64,000 bases of DNA from Roseinatronobacter domitianus (lineage in GTDB: Bacteria > Pseudomonadota > Alphaproteobacteria > Rhodobacterales > Rhodobacteraceae): positions 212,638 to 276,637 of the forward strand of contig NZ_JALZWP010000003.1 of the NCBI RefSeq assembly GCF_023336755.1, written 5' to 3'. Positions 55,676 through 64,000 of the stretch are shown piece after piece; within the stretch, counting starts at the first letter, position 1; the number at the start of each line of letters is the position of its first letter. The notes beneath the pieces are model-generated. The model saw only the letters and a list, made by a program, of their open reading frames with translations. It did no database searches and was not told the DNA's origin. The position numbers and the translations under genes were made by a program.

Positions 55676-56986
55676 TTACCGCACGATCTCCTCCGTCTCG
55701 ACGAACATGTTCTTCCAGGCACGGTCAATCAATTCCGGTGACATGCGGCGCGGCTTGCCTTCGAAATCGCAGATGGCGATCATCTGGTCGACAAGGAAAA
55801 TCGGCTGGTAATTCGCATAAATGTTGTGGATCGATGGGTATTTCGTTTTGATCAGGTGAATGATCGCATCCTCGTCCAGCGGCAAGCCGCGCTTTTTGGC
55901 GACGAGCGCGAATATCTTCAGAAAATCCTGCTGGCTTGGTCCGTCGATCTTGATCTTGTAGAAAATCCGGCGCAGCGCAGCCTGATCGAAAATCTCATTC
56001 GGATGAAAATTGGTCGAGAAAATCACCAGCGTGTCGAAAGGCGCGACGAATTTCTCGCCCGATTGCAAGGCCAAGATGTCGTAATTCATCTCCATCGGGA
56101 CAATCCATCGGTTCACAATGGATTGTGGCGGTTCCTCTTGGCGGCCAAGGTCGTCGATGATGAAAACCCCACCTGTCGCCTTGAACTGCAACGGTGCCTG
56201 ATATGTGCGTGACACCGGGTTAAAGGTCAGGTCCAGCATCGACAAGGTCAGCTCGCCCCCGGTGATGACGGTTGGACGTTCGCAATAGACGTAACGTCCA
56301 TCGAAGCGGTTTCCGGTCTGGCGCAGCAGGTTCGGGTCATCCTCCCACGTCTCTACCATGGTGTGCACAATCGGATCGTAAACGCTTATGATCTGACCGG
56401 CATGTGTGACCGCGCGCGGCACATAGATGCGGTCCCCCATTGCGGCGCGGATGCCGTTCGAGATAGAGGACTTCCCGTTTCCCGGCGGCCCATACATCAG
56501 AATGGAGCGCCCCGAACTGACCGCAGGGCCAAGCTCGCTCAATAGGTTTTGCGGCAGGATCAGATCGCCCATCGCGATCTGCAACTGGCGGCGCGTGATC
56601 TGCACATTTCGAATGGATTGTTTCTTGATCTGTTCAGCATAGCTGCCCAAAGGCACTGGCATCGCACCATAATATTCAGACTGCGACAGCGCGTCCATGG
56701 CGCGCCCCTTGCCTGCCTCCGTCAACTGAAAGCTGGCCTCGCTTGACGTGTTCGCCGTCAGGCTTGCCGTCGCCTCCAGCAATTTGCCCTGACGGCACTG
56801 GTCGATCAGTTCAATTGTTTGCGGGATCGGCAGGCATATCGTGCGCGCGATTTCGGAAATCCGCGACAGGCTCATGCGATACATGGTTTTCAGCAGGATA
56901 TCGCGCATCATCACCAGCGTCAGGCCGGTATCGTCAAGGTTGCGCGGAACGGTCGGCGCGTTGATGGTGGGGCTATGGACATTCAT
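55676..56986 (-). CDS. AAA ATPase linked to Tad pilus locus
   Basis: This 436-residue ATPase starts at ATG 56986 (MNVHSPTINAPT) 8 nt after GGAG; a GTG at 56995 is an alternative. It has an N-terminal winged-helix-like part, Walker A MYGPPGNGKSSISNGI near residue 168, Walker B GVFIIDDLGRQEE, and an arginine-containing sensor region RRIFYKIKIDG. It has no signal peptide. Its consistent position at the end of the Tad genes suggests a role in pilus assembly or regulation, but its specific function is unknown. It is 37 nt from the prepilin peptidase gene. Confidence 0.8.
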   Translation of the reverse strand: MNVHSPTINAPTVPRNLDDTGLTLVMMRDILLKTMYRMSLSRISEIARTICLPIPQTIELIDQCRQGKLLEATASLTANTSSEASFQLTEAGKGRAMDALSQSEYYGAMPVPLGSYAEQIKKQSIRNVQITRRQLQIAMGDLILPQNLLSELGPAVSSGRSILMYGPPGNGKSSISNGIRAAMGDRIYVPRAVTHAGQIISVYDPIVHTMVETWEDDPNLLRQTGNRFDGRYVYCERPTVITGGELTLSMLDLTFNPVSRTYQAPLQFKATGGVFIIDDLGRQEEPPQSIVNRWIVPMEMNYDILALQSGEKFVAPFDTLVIFSTNFHPNEIFDQAALRRIFYKIKIDGPSQQDFLKIFALVAKKRGLPLDEDAIIHLIKTKYPSIHNIYANYQPIFLVDQMIAICDFEGKPRRMSPELIDRAWKNMFVETEEIVR

Positions 56987-57031
56987 TGCAGACACTCCAA
57001 CCCCGTCATGCAGCGCGGGGACACAAACAGA

Positions 57032-57523
57032 TCAGCCACCAAGGGCCGATGCGACCAGATACAACAGCAGCGCCGGGCCAAGTGCCAGGCCAAGCGGAAA
57101 CTCGCGCCGCTGCCAACTTTCCCAATCGGGTGCCAACCCGACAATCGCCGTGGAGCTGCGCGCCAGCCGATGCGCGATAAAGCTGATCACAATAACGGCG
57201 GACAACAGAAGCATGAAGCTGCCAAGGTCGGCCAGCGCGATAAACGGCGCCATGGCCGCGGCGAATTTAGCATCGCCCGCGCCCAACAACCCCACCGAAC
57301 TAAGCACGAACCCAACAACCAGCACCAGCGCCAGCCCGGCCCAGCCCCAGGCCCAGACCTGCAAGGGCAAGGCCAAAGGGCCGATGATTGAATAGACCGC
57401 GACCAGCGCGATCACGGCGTAATTGTGGATCTTCATCCATTTCAGGTCGCTCCACGCGACCCAAAGCGCAATCGGGGCCACGAATGGCAGAAACCAGATC
57501 GCGGCGATTTCGGACAGCGCCAT
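57032..57523 (-). CDS. cpaA: Prepilin peptidase CpaA/TadV
   Basis: This 163-residue membrane protein of the A24 type has five or so helices and both Asp motifs: AWSDLKWMKIHNY near residue 24 and GAGDAKFAAAM near residue 82. It cleaves the leader of Flp prepilins at the inner membrane. Its start overlaps the tadD stop by 1 nt (TGATG). The short length is normal for TadV relative to full PilD. Confidence 0.88.
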   Translation of the reverse strand: MALSEIAAIWFLPFVAPIALWVAWSDLKWMKIHNYAVIALVAVYSIIGPLALPLQVWAWGWAGLALVLVVGFVLSSVGLLGAGDAKFAAAMAPFIALADLGSFMLLLSAVIVISFIAHRLARSSTAIVGLAPDWESWQRREFPLGLALGPALLLYLVASALGG

Positions 57524-58377
57524 CAGCCAATCCCCCCATCGAGCGCGCGTAGGGCGCGCACGGCTTCGTCGAAGTGTTGCGGATGCGTATCGATCGCTTC
57601 CTGCAACAAGGTGCGCCCGACATTCACGTCGCCCTTACGAATTGCGGCAATCGCCATGGTGTGCAGCAACATCGCGCGTTCCTGTTGGGTCATCCGCACC
57701 AGTGGCAGGCTGTAATTGCCCTGCGCAACCCTTGCGAGCGCCATATTGGTCTTGGCCGTGAACAGGTGCGGATCATGCTGTAACGCTTGAGAAAAGAGCT
57801 GTTCGGCTTCGCGCGGTGCACCGCGCGTCAGCTTGGAAAACCCCCAGTTATTGAACACGCCGGATGGGCGCGTGGTCAGGCCGGCCGCGGTTTCGTAGAA
57901 ATGATCCGCCTTCTTCCAATCTTTTTTGCCATCGGCAATCATCGCCTCCAGCCGGTAGCGGTCGAAGGTTTCATGCGTGGGTGGCACGGTGTTAAGCACC
58001 GTTTCTGCCGAATCCCAGTCATTGGCGCGCATATGGGCTTCGGCCAACATGACCTTGTCATCCTGCGTGCCTTCGGGATGTTGCGCCACGGTGCGCCATG
58101 CCGGGATGGCCTCGGCCAAGCGCCCTGCGCGCACCAACGATCGGGCAAGCCCGCGCTGAAGGGTTACATTGTCGGGGTCACGCTCTACCTGTGTCGCGAA
58201 ATAAGCCACCGCTTCTTCGGGGTTCCCCGAGGCGAGCATCAGTTCAGCGACATTCTTCTGGTCAACTGCATTCACAGCGTCAATCGCGCGCGTGACATTT
58301 GCCGGGTTGCTGCCGCTACAGGCGGATATCACTAATGCGCTGCCCACAAGCAGCGTCCTCAATATGGGTTGGCGCAT
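57523..58377 (-). CDS. tadD: TPR lipoprotein TadD
   Basis: This 284-residue protein starts at 58377 (MRQPILRTLLVGSALVISAC), after GAGGA. The lipobox ISAC marks a lipoprotein. Repeats such as AVAYFATQVERDPDNVTLQR and ARSLVRAGRLAEAIPAW are TPR-like helices. TadD is needed for pilus biogenesis, probably in the periplasm or outer membrane as an assembly chaperone. It follows a second, smaller TPR lipoprotein. Confidence 0.85.
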   Translation of the reverse strand: MRQPILRTLLVGSALVISACSGSNPANVTRAIDAVNAVDQKNVAELMLASGNPEEAVAYFATQVERDPDNVTLQRGLARSLVRAGRLAEAIPAWRTVAQHPEGTQDDKVMLAEAHMRANDWDSAETVLNTVPPTHETFDRYRLEAMIADGKKDWKKADHFYETAAGLTTRPSGVFNNWGFSKLTRGAPREAEQLFSQALQHDPHLFTAKTNMALARVAQGNYSLPLVRMTQQERAMLLHTMAIAAIRKGDVNVGRTLLQEAIDTHPQHFDEAVRALRALDGGIG

Positions 58378-58398
58378 TTTTTGCGTCCTCATTGCTCG

Positions 58399-58980
58399 TT
58401 ACAACGGCGTATCCAGCAGCAGGAACCTGCCTTGGCCACGCCGCACCAGCGATAGCCGGTGTGCCTCAATTTCAGCATACCCGGTTTCTTCGGTTTTTTC
58501 GATTGCCAAACGCAGGTTTTCACGAATTTCCCGCGATCTTCCGCCATCAAATGCAAAAGCGTTGCGAAAATGTAGCCCTGCTTCACCCCATTTGCCTTGC
58601 TCGCTGAGGGCGACGCCCAGATTATTATGCGCGGGCACGAAAGTTTCATCCTGTTCAAGCGCGCGTCGCAACACCTGCTCGGCCTGTTGAACGCGGCCCA
58701 GACGCAAGTTGGCAGAGCCTATGGCCGACAGGATATCGGCATTGACGCCCCGCTCGGCAGAGGCGCGGTAATAAGCCCGCAGTGCAAGTTCATATTCTCC
58801 TGCCGCCATTAACCGATGACCAACGACCAACCCGTCGACCGCTTCCGCGATATCGTTGCCCCGCGATGCGATCTGGTCAGGCCCGGCCCCCATAGCGGAT
58901 GCGCTGTCGCGCGCCCTGTCGGCAGAGGGCGCGCAGCCAAGGACCGCGAGAGAGAGGACAAGGCAGACGAAGTGCCGCAT
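58399..58980 (-). CDS. TPR lipoprotein, TadD-like
   Basis: This 193-residue protein has a lipobox (LAVLGC) after a signal peptide (MRHFVCLVLSLAVLGC) and TPR repeats (GRVQQAEQVLRRALEQDETF then VPAHNNLGVALSEQGKWGEA). Its ATG overlaps the tadC stop by 1 nt (TAATG). It resembles a second TadD paralogue, seen in Rhodobacteraceae Tad clusters. Its division of labour with tadD is unknown. Confidence 0.8.
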   Translation of the reverse strand: MRHFVCLVLSLAVLGCAPSADRARDSASAMGAGPDQIASRGNDIAEAVDGLVVGHRLMAAGEYELALRAYYRASAERGVNADILSAIGSANLRLGRVQQAEQVLRRALEQDETFVPAHNNLGVALSEQGKWGEAGLHFRNAFAFDGGRSREIRENLRLAIEKTEETGYAEIEAHRLSLVRRGQGRFLLLDTPL

Positions 58981-59969
58981 TACATGCCCGTGATGTTGCT
59001 GGTGCTCAATTCAGTCATGATGCCGACAACAGACGGCCCGATCAAGATAATCAGCAAAGGCGGGACGGTGAACATCATGGTACCAAGCGTCATTTTGGTT
59101 GGCAGGATATTCGCCTTTTCCTCTGCACGCATGATTCGCTTGTCGCGCATTTCGGATGCGAAGACCCGCAGCGCGTCGGTGATAGAGGTGCCGTAGGCGG
59201 CGGCCTGAATCATCACTGTGGTGAAGCTTGTAATGTCGGAAATGTCGCACCGCTTGGCCAGGTCCTTCAACACCTCGCTCCGCTCGCGACCGGCCTTCAC
59301 CTGCTCGCCCACGGTGGTCAGTTCTTCACCAAGCGCCGGATAGCCGTTCTTGATCTCAATCGAGACCCGCTGGATGGATTGGTCAAGCGACTGTCCCGCC
59401 TCGACACAGATCAGCAGCATGTCAAGCGCATCGGGGAAACCAGAGATGATCTCTTCCTTGCGTGCCTCGACCCGCCCATCGATCCATTTGCGCGGTCCAT
59501 AATAACCGATCAGCATGGGAAGAATGATCCCCCCCGCCTTCATCTGTGTGCTCTCAAAAGTGTCGGGCGCAATCACAAACACTACCAAAAGCGATACAAT
59601 CAGCAGACCGATAGCCAGAATGAATTGCAGCGCCTGAAAGTCGCGCACCGCGTGTCGACCATGATACCCCGCCTGGATCATACGCTGGCGCGCCTCTGAC
59701 ATCTCCTTTGCGTCTTCTGGCTCAAGGAATTTTGCGTATTTATCCAGAGCCTTAAGGCCGCTGCTCTGCTTGAGGCGGAGTGCAGTGCTGGCGCTTCCAG
59801 ACTTGTCGGCCTTTGCACTTTCAGCCGCGTCAATCTGCTCTTTCAGCCTGTTCATCGGGTCGCCGGAATTGTCGCCAACTGCGGCAAATCCTGCAATCGC
59901 AACCAGCACAAGGCCCACCAGACCCAAAATCAGGATCGTGCCAAACCCACCTTGGAAAATATCGAACAT
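58980..59969 (-). CDS. tadC: Type II secretion-type membrane protein TadC
   Basis: This 329-residue inner-membrane protein has an N-terminal helix (LILGLVGLVLVAIAGFAAVG) and the T2SF domain with DALDMLLICVEAGQSLDQSI in the central part, and two further helices at the end. TadC pairs with TadB as the platform for the pilus assembly ATPase. AAGGAAG precedes the ATG. It is 28 nt after tadB. Confidence 0.9.
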   Translation of the reverse strand: MFDIFQGGFGTILILGLVGLVLVAIAGFAAVGDNSGDPMNRLKEQIDAAESAKADKSGSASTALRLKQSSGLKALDKYAKFLEPEDAKEMSEARQRMIQAGYHGRHAVRDFQALQFILAIGLLIVSLLVVFVIAPDTFESTQMKAGGIILPMLIGYYGPRKWIDGRVEARKEEIISGFPDALDMLLICVEAGQSLDQSIQRVSIEIKNGYPALGEELTTVGEQVKAGRERSEVLKDLAKRCDISDITSFTTVMIQAAAYGTSITDALRVFASEMRDKRIMRAEEKANILPTKMTLGTMMFTVPPLLIILIGPSVVGIMTELSTSNITGM

Positions 59970-59997
59970 CGGAAAACTTCCTTATTGCTGGTGCAGG

Positions 59998-60966
59998 TCA
60001 GACTTTGATGTCGGTCATCTTGCGCATGTAGAGCACATTGATGACCAGAAACAGGCCGACGATAATGGCCAACGGGATGTAAAGTGGCGTGCCCTTCACG
60101 GGGTCGTAGTAGTCCGGTTTGATGACCTGAATCATGACCATGGCCAGAATCGGGAAGCCAGACAGGAACATCCCAGACCATTTCGCTTCTGCGGTAATCG
60201 CCCGCACCCGCCGGAACAGCTTGAAGCGCGAGCGAATGACTTTGGACAGACCATCCAAAATCTCGGCCAGGTTGCCCCCAGATTTCTGCTGAATGGAAAC
60301 CGCAACCGATAGGAACCCGATATCTGGCAGGCCGACCCGATTGCCGAATTCGGCAAGCGCTTCGCCTGCGTCGCGGCCATAGGCGACCTCGTCAGAGATC
60401 AAGCCCAACTCAGTGCCAAGCGGGTCCGCGATTTCATCCGCCGCAATACCAAGGGCCGCACTAAACGGGTGCCCCACGCGCAGGCTGCGCACCATAAGAT
60501 CGACCGCTTCCGCCAATTGCTCTTCGATTGCTCCGATGCGCTTTTTGGCTTTATGAGACACCCAGAAAAATACGCCCCCCACGCCCATCGCGATCGCGAT
60601 GACCAGACGCACGGGAAGCGGCGCGCTTGTGCCAAAGGTCAGCATAACAAAGCTGAACAGGCTGAGCCCGCCCATAAGCATCAGCAGCATTTGGGGGGTA
60701 AAGGCAATATTGGCTTTCTGCGCACGATCTGAGAGCAGGCCGTAAAGAGGGATAGAATCGCGCGCGACATGCACCGAGCGCTCCTTGCGGAGCTGCTCTA
60801 TGATATCCTGCTTGGACTTGCCCTTGGACATCAGCTCCAGGCGACGGTTCAGCTTCGAATCATGTTCGATACTTTTGCCGTAAAGAAGCAGATAAAGCCC
60901 CTGAATAATGAACAGGACGGCACCAAATATCGCAATATAGATCAATGGGCTAAGTGAGAGTTCCAT
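59998..60966 (-). CDS. tadB: Type II secretion-type membrane protein TadB
   Basis: This 322-residue membrane protein has helices near the N-terminus (LIYIAIFGAVLFIIQGLYLL), a second pair near residues 100-130, the T2SF core with AEAVDLMVRSLRVGHPFSAA, and a C-terminal pair. It forms the inner-membrane platform with TadC. It follows cpaF by 2 nt. Confidence 0.9.
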   Translation of the reverse strand: MELSLSPLIYIAIFGAVLFIIQGLYLLLYGKSIEHDSKLNRRLELMSKGKSKQDIIEQLRKERSVHVARDSIPLYGLLSDRAQKANIAFTPQMLLMLMGGLSLFSFVMLTFGTSAPLPVRLVIAIAMGVGGVFFWVSHKAKKRIGAIEEQLAEAVDLMVRSLRVGHPFSAALGIAADEIADPLGTELGLISDEVAYGRDAGEALAEFGNRVGLPDIGFLSVAVSIQQKSGGNLAEILDGLSKVIRSRFKLFRRVRAITAEAKWSGMFLSGFPILAMVMIQVIKPDYYDPVKGTPLYIPLAIIVGLFLVINVLYMRKMTDIKV

Positions 60967-60968
60967 GT

Positions 60969-62417
60969 TCAGTTCGCCTTCACTTGGTCATAAATTGCAG
61001 ACGGAAGGTCATAGCCCCAACGCTTGAATCGGTCCGCGTAATGCGAGCGCAAACCGGTCCCGGTGAAATGGCCCAGGATGGTGCCGTCGGGTTCCATTCC
61101 GGTGCGTTCAAACCGGAAAATTTCCTGCATGGTGATGATTTCGCCTTCCATGCCGGTAATCTCTGTGATCGACATCATGCGGCGTGACCCGTCTTGCAGC
61201 CGCGAGACCTGGACAATCAGGTTCACAGCCGAGCCGATCTGGCTGCGCACAGCTTTCAGCGGCATCTCGATCCCGGCCATAGCGACCATGTTTTCAAGGC
61301 GGCTGATGCCGTCACGCGCGGAGTTGGCGTGGATGGTGGTCATAGACCCGTCATGGCCCGTATTCATGGCCTGCAACATGTCGATCACTTCCTCGCCACG
61401 GGTTTCGCCCACGATAATGCGGTCAGGACGCATCCGCAGTGCGTTGCGCAAACAGTCGCGCTGGGTGACCGCGCCCTTGCCTTCCATATTGGCCGGGCGG
61501 CTTTCCATGCGGCCGACATGTTCCTGCTGTAGCTGCAATTCCGCCGTATCCTCGATGGTCAAGACGCGCTCAGTATTGCCGATAAAGCTGGACAATGCGT
61601 TAAGCGTGGTGGTCTTGCCCGAGCCGGTGCCGCCGGACACGATCACGTTCAATCGGGTCGATACTGCCGCTTCCAGATAAAGTGCCATCTCGGGCGAAAA
61701 CGCACCGAAATTCACCAGGTCGGCGGTGCCCAGCTTTTCTTTCTTGAACTTACGGATAGAAACCAGCGAGCCATCCACCGCAACCGGTGGCACCATGGCG
61801 TTGAAGCGCGACCCATCGGCAAGCCGCGCGTCGACATAGGGGTTCGATTCATCGACGCGGCGGCCCACGGCCGACACGATCTTGTCGATAATGCGCAACA
61901 GGTGGCGTTCGTCGCGGAAGGTGACATCGGTCAATTCCAGCTTGCCCGCGCGTTCGACAAATATCCGCTTTGGACCGTTCACAAGAATATCGTTGACGGA
62001 ATCATCCTGCAAAAGAGGTTCCAGCGGCCCAAGACCCATCACCTCGTAGAACAGATCGCGGTTCAGCGTGGTGCGCTCTTCACTGTTGAGCACCACATTC
62101 ATTTCGGACAAGGCTTCGACCACGATGGAGTTGATCTCTTCGCGCAGTTCCGATTCGCTGGCGTTTTCCAGTGCTGACAGGTTCAGGTTGTCCAGCAGGC
62201 GGCGATGCAAGTCCGACTTGATCTTGTTCATGCGCAGTTTGCGCTGCTCTTCCTTAGAGCCTGCGACGGGTGTGGTCACCGCGCGCGGTTTGGGATCTTG
62301 CTGTGCCTCGACAGGTGCCTTTTGAAGCTCGGAAGGCGCCGGGCGTGTCGTGCCCCCGGCAGAGGGGCGTACAGGCTGCGCAGAATTTTCTGCGTTCTTG
62401 CGATAACGTGCAAACAT
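60969..62417 (-). CDS. cpaF: Pilus assembly ATPase CpaF/TadA
   Basis: This 482-residue secretion ATPase has an N-terminal Pro/Ala-rich part, then the core with Walker A VSGGTGSGKTTTLNALSSF near residue 265, Asp box, and MRPDRIIVGETRGEEVIDM. It drives extension (and probably retraction) of Flp pili. It follows cpaE by 12 nt and precedes tadB. Confidence 0.93.
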   Translation of the reverse strand: MFARYRKNAENSAQPVRPSAGGTTRPAPSELQKAPVEAQQDPKPRAVTTPVAGSKEEQRKLRMNKIKSDLHRRLLDNLNLSALENASESELREEINSIVVEALSEMNVVLNSEERTTLNRDLFYEVMGLGPLEPLLQDDSVNDILVNGPKRIFVERAGKLELTDVTFRDERHLLRIIDKIVSAVGRRVDESNPYVDARLADGSRFNAMVPPVAVDGSLVSIRKFKKEKLGTADLVNFGAFSPEMALYLEAAVSTRLNVIVSGGTGSGKTTTLNALSSFIGNTERVLTIEDTAELQLQQEHVGRMESRPANMEGKGAVTQRDCLRNALRMRPDRIIVGETRGEEVIDMLQAMNTGHDGSMTTIHANSARDGISRLENMVAMAGIEMPLKAVRSQIGSAVNLIVQVSRLQDGSRRMMSITEITGMEGEIITMQEIFRFERTGMEPDGTILGHFTGTGLRSHYADRFKRWGYDLPSAIYDQVKAN

Positions 62418-62429
62418 GTTTGGTCCTCG

Positions 62430-63659
62430 TTACTCTGCTGCCAGCTTTGTGGCGCTGGCAGTATTGTGCAGTTCAATTGCCGTTTTGCGAATTTCCTTCA
62501 ACAGCGGGTTCTTGCCCGCAAATTCAGCCAAAGGGAGCCCGTGGTCATTGGCATCTCGTACCTGGATACCGCCGTCTGGCAGGTGAAGATGAAGGTCAAT
62601 CCCAAGGCTTTCGGCCATGCGCTTGGCGCGCGATTTACCACCAAGGTCCGTGAATTTCGGGGCGCGATTCAGGACGAAGCGGTGCTTCGACAAGTCGATA
62701 CTATCGGCCTTCAAGGCGCGGATCATGCGCAGCGTGTTCTGGGCCGAGCGCATGTCCAGTTCCATCATGGCAAAGAACGCGTCGGACTTGTTCAGAACCG
62801 TTTCCGTCCAGTGCATGACAGCACGCGGCAAGTCGATGATGACATAATCGAAATGTTCGCGCGCCATTGAGACCACGCGGTCAATCTCTTCCGGAGCAAG
62901 CAGATCAAGCGGCAGCATGTCTGACGGCGCAGTCAGCACATACAGTTTTTCCTGAAACACCTGCAACGCAGCAAAGAATGCATCCGCGTCCATCGATGCG
63001 GTCTGTGACAGCAGTTCATAGACCTTTTCGGTGCGCGCAAGGTCAAGATAGGTCGCAACCGAACCGGATTGAAAGTCAAAATCGAGAATGCAGACCTTCC
63101 GTTCTTCAGTCTTGGAAATCTGCGCAAGTTCCCAAGCCATGTTTACGACGAAATTGGTGGAACCTGCCCCGCCGCACAGCGCCTGCACGGCAAGAACAGA
63201 GCCTTGCTTGCCGCCGGGTGTGGTAAACGCCGCTGCCGTGTCCAGCTTGGCCTGGTCCGCTTTATGAAGCCGCTCAATCGCGTCATGCAAGGCGTTCTCG
63301 GGTAGCGGATATGGCACGAAATCTTCGGCCCCCGCCCGCAATAACTGGTGCAGCAAGATCGGCGACAATGCTTCGGCTATCAACAGAATATGGATACTTC
63401 GAGCCGAGGCTTTCTCGATGATGCCGCGGACGATCTGCATGGACGATTCATCCGCATCGTCCAACGCAATGGCGATCACTTCCAGCGCGCCGGCGTCGGG
63501 TTCGGACAGGTAGGCGTAGGCTTCTGCAAAGGTTAGATCCCCCCAGTCCTCACCAAATTCGGTTTCCATATCTTCAATAAGAAGGTCGAAACTTTGCACA
63601 TCACGAGACACCGTGCAGGCACGGATCAGCTCAGATTTGTTCTGCGAAACGGCGGTCAT
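62430..63659 (-). CDS. cpaE: CpaE/TadZ pilus localisation ATPase-like
   Basis: This 409-residue protein has a receiver-like N-terminal region and a ParA/MinD-like C-terminal domain. AGGA lies 8 nt before the ATG at 63659 (MTAVSQNK), favouring it over the ATG at 63668. The P-loop position reads ALCGGAGSTNFVVNM, lacking the Lys of the Walker A GKT, so ATP binding is doubtful; divergent P-loops are known in TadZ. TadZ directs the Tad machine to a cell pole. It is the first Tad gene before the IS/terminator. Confidence 0.88.
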   Translation of the reverse strand: MTAVSQNKSELIRACTVSRDVQSFDLLIEDMETEFGEDWGDLTFAEAYAYLSEPDAGALEVIAIALDDADESSMQIVRGIIEKASARSIHILLIAEALSPILLHQLLRAGAEDFVPYPLPENALHDAIERLHKADQAKLDTAAAFTTPGGKQGSVLAVQALCGGAGSTNFVVNMAWELAQISKTEERKVCILDFDFQSGSVATYLDLARTEKVYELLSQTASMDADAFFAALQVFQEKLYVLTAPSDMLPLDLLAPEEIDRVVSMAREHFDYVIIDLPRAVMHWTETVLNKSDAFFAMMELDMRSAQNTLRMIRALKADSIDLSKHRFVLNRAPKFTDLGGKSRAKRMAESLGIDLHLHLPDGGIQVRDANDHGLPLAEFAGKNPLLKEIRKTAIELHNTASATKLAAE

Positions 63660-63815
63660 GGCGTTCATCCTAAAATACTGTGAAAGCTCATTCTGCCAGC
63701 GTGCCACCATGTGGGTGCAAACAGATATGGCTGCTCTCTGAAACCAAGATTGTCGATAAATCTGGCAAGATTTGGGCTAAACTACCGGAATTGTTCGGCA
63801 CGGCCCTCATTTTGT

Positions 63816-63843
63816 AAAAAAAACCCGCGCTTGTGACGCGGGC
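63816..63843 (-). terminator. Leftward intrinsic terminator before IS256 element
   Basis: On the minus strand CCCGCG (63837-63842) pairs with CGCGGG (63824-63829), running into eight T (complement of 63816-63823). It terminates leftward transcription coming from the right. The gene it served must lie at or beyond 63846, but there the IS256-type element begins. Confidence 0.6.
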
Positions 63844-63872
63844 TTGAAAATTAAATAGCAAGCGGGGTTCCT

Positions 63873-64000
63873 GGAGAGTGTCCGATCTTCTGTGTAACCG
63901 GGATCTGGTCCATGCTTCCTGAGAGGAGCAAGGACGATGACGATTTCCAAGGAACTGCTGGACGAACTTCTGAAGGGCTGCGAGCGCCCTGAAGATCTGC
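63873..64000 (+). mobile_element. IS256-family element, left end (partial)
   Basis: GAGAGTGTCCGATCTTCTGT (from about 63874) followed by GTAA resembles the terminal inverted repeat of IS256-type elements. The transposase ORF begins 63 nt on, at 63937. The right end lies outside the window; the exact left boundary and target duplication are uncertain. Confidence 0.6.
63937..64000 (+). CDS. IS256-family transposase, N-terminal end (partial)
   Basis: An ATG at 63937 after GAGAGGAGCAAGG starts MTISKELLDELLKGCERPED, the recognised N-terminus of IS256-family (mutator-type) transposases. Only 21 codons are in the window. The full gene would be about 400 residues, with a DDE catalytic core beyond the end. 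Confidence 0.8.
   Translation, partial: MTISKELLDELLKGCERPEDL

Overview
The window is a GC-rich alphaproteobacterial chromosome segment, most likely from a Rhodobacteraceae (Roseobacter-group) bacterium. Supporting signs are the flaF-flbT-DUF1217 flagellar block, the hdaH-type deacetylase/xseB/ispA/dxs operon, the Tad (Flp pilus) cluster with its associated AAA ATPase, CcrM-type GANTC sites, and an 8-vinyl reductase of bacteriochlorophyll synthesis (bciA). The last gene suggests an (aerobic) anoxygenic phototroph. No tRNA, rRNA or CRISPR array was seen.

Layout. 1-1.3 kb: end of a flagellar operon. 1.5-8.1 kb: a glucose/mannose-type sugar ABC importer (gtsABCD-like), divergent from an OmpR-type response regulator and its histidine kinase. 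8.1-12 kb: membrane-anchored cytochrome c, acrylyl-CoA reductase and an SLC13 transporter. 12-13 kb: an AT-richer islet with a PdxH-like gene. 13-26.5 kb: housekeeping genes (spermidine-synthase-like membrane protein, zincin, gltX, tesA/ybbA/ybbP, deacetylase-xseB-ispA-dxs, amn, HU). 26.6-30.2 kb: a thiolase / acyl-CoA ligase / PCC-domain operon. 30.2-34.5 kb: a decayed Mu-like prophage with frameshifts, an internal deletion and a scrambled head-gene order. 34.6-41 kb: a six-gene leftward operon of C2/C3 carbon metabolism with a divergent regulator (41.1-42.6 kb). 42.7-47.4 kb: bciA-lysR, an S49 peptidase, a Ca/Na antiporter and an SDR. 47.7-55.6 kb: uvrC, ldtR-like, sdhE, XRE regulator, aspartate aminotransferase, dprA, trxB, lrp. 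55.7-63.7 kb: Tad pilus assembly genes. 63.87-64 kb: start of an IS256-family element.

The most interesting locus is 34618-42550. Serine-glyoxylate aminotransferase, a methylotroph-type malyl-CoA lyase and malate-CoA ligase (MtkAB) are the malate-to-glyoxylate segment of the serine cycle. They are translationally coupled to a 2-methylfumaryl-CoA isomerase (Mct) and a 3-methylfumaryl-CoA hydratase (Meh), which belong to the glyoxylate-assimilating half of the 3-hydroxypropionate bicycle. Together they could split malate into acetyl-CoA and glyoxylate and then condense glyoxylate with propionyl-CoA, giving pyruvate and acetyl-CoA. The methylmalyl-CoA dehydratase (Mch) step is not encoded in this window. 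A divergent RamB/PccR-type regulator and two TGTAAA/TTTACA operators lie in the shared promoter region. The Mu-like remnant abuts the 3' end of the operon.
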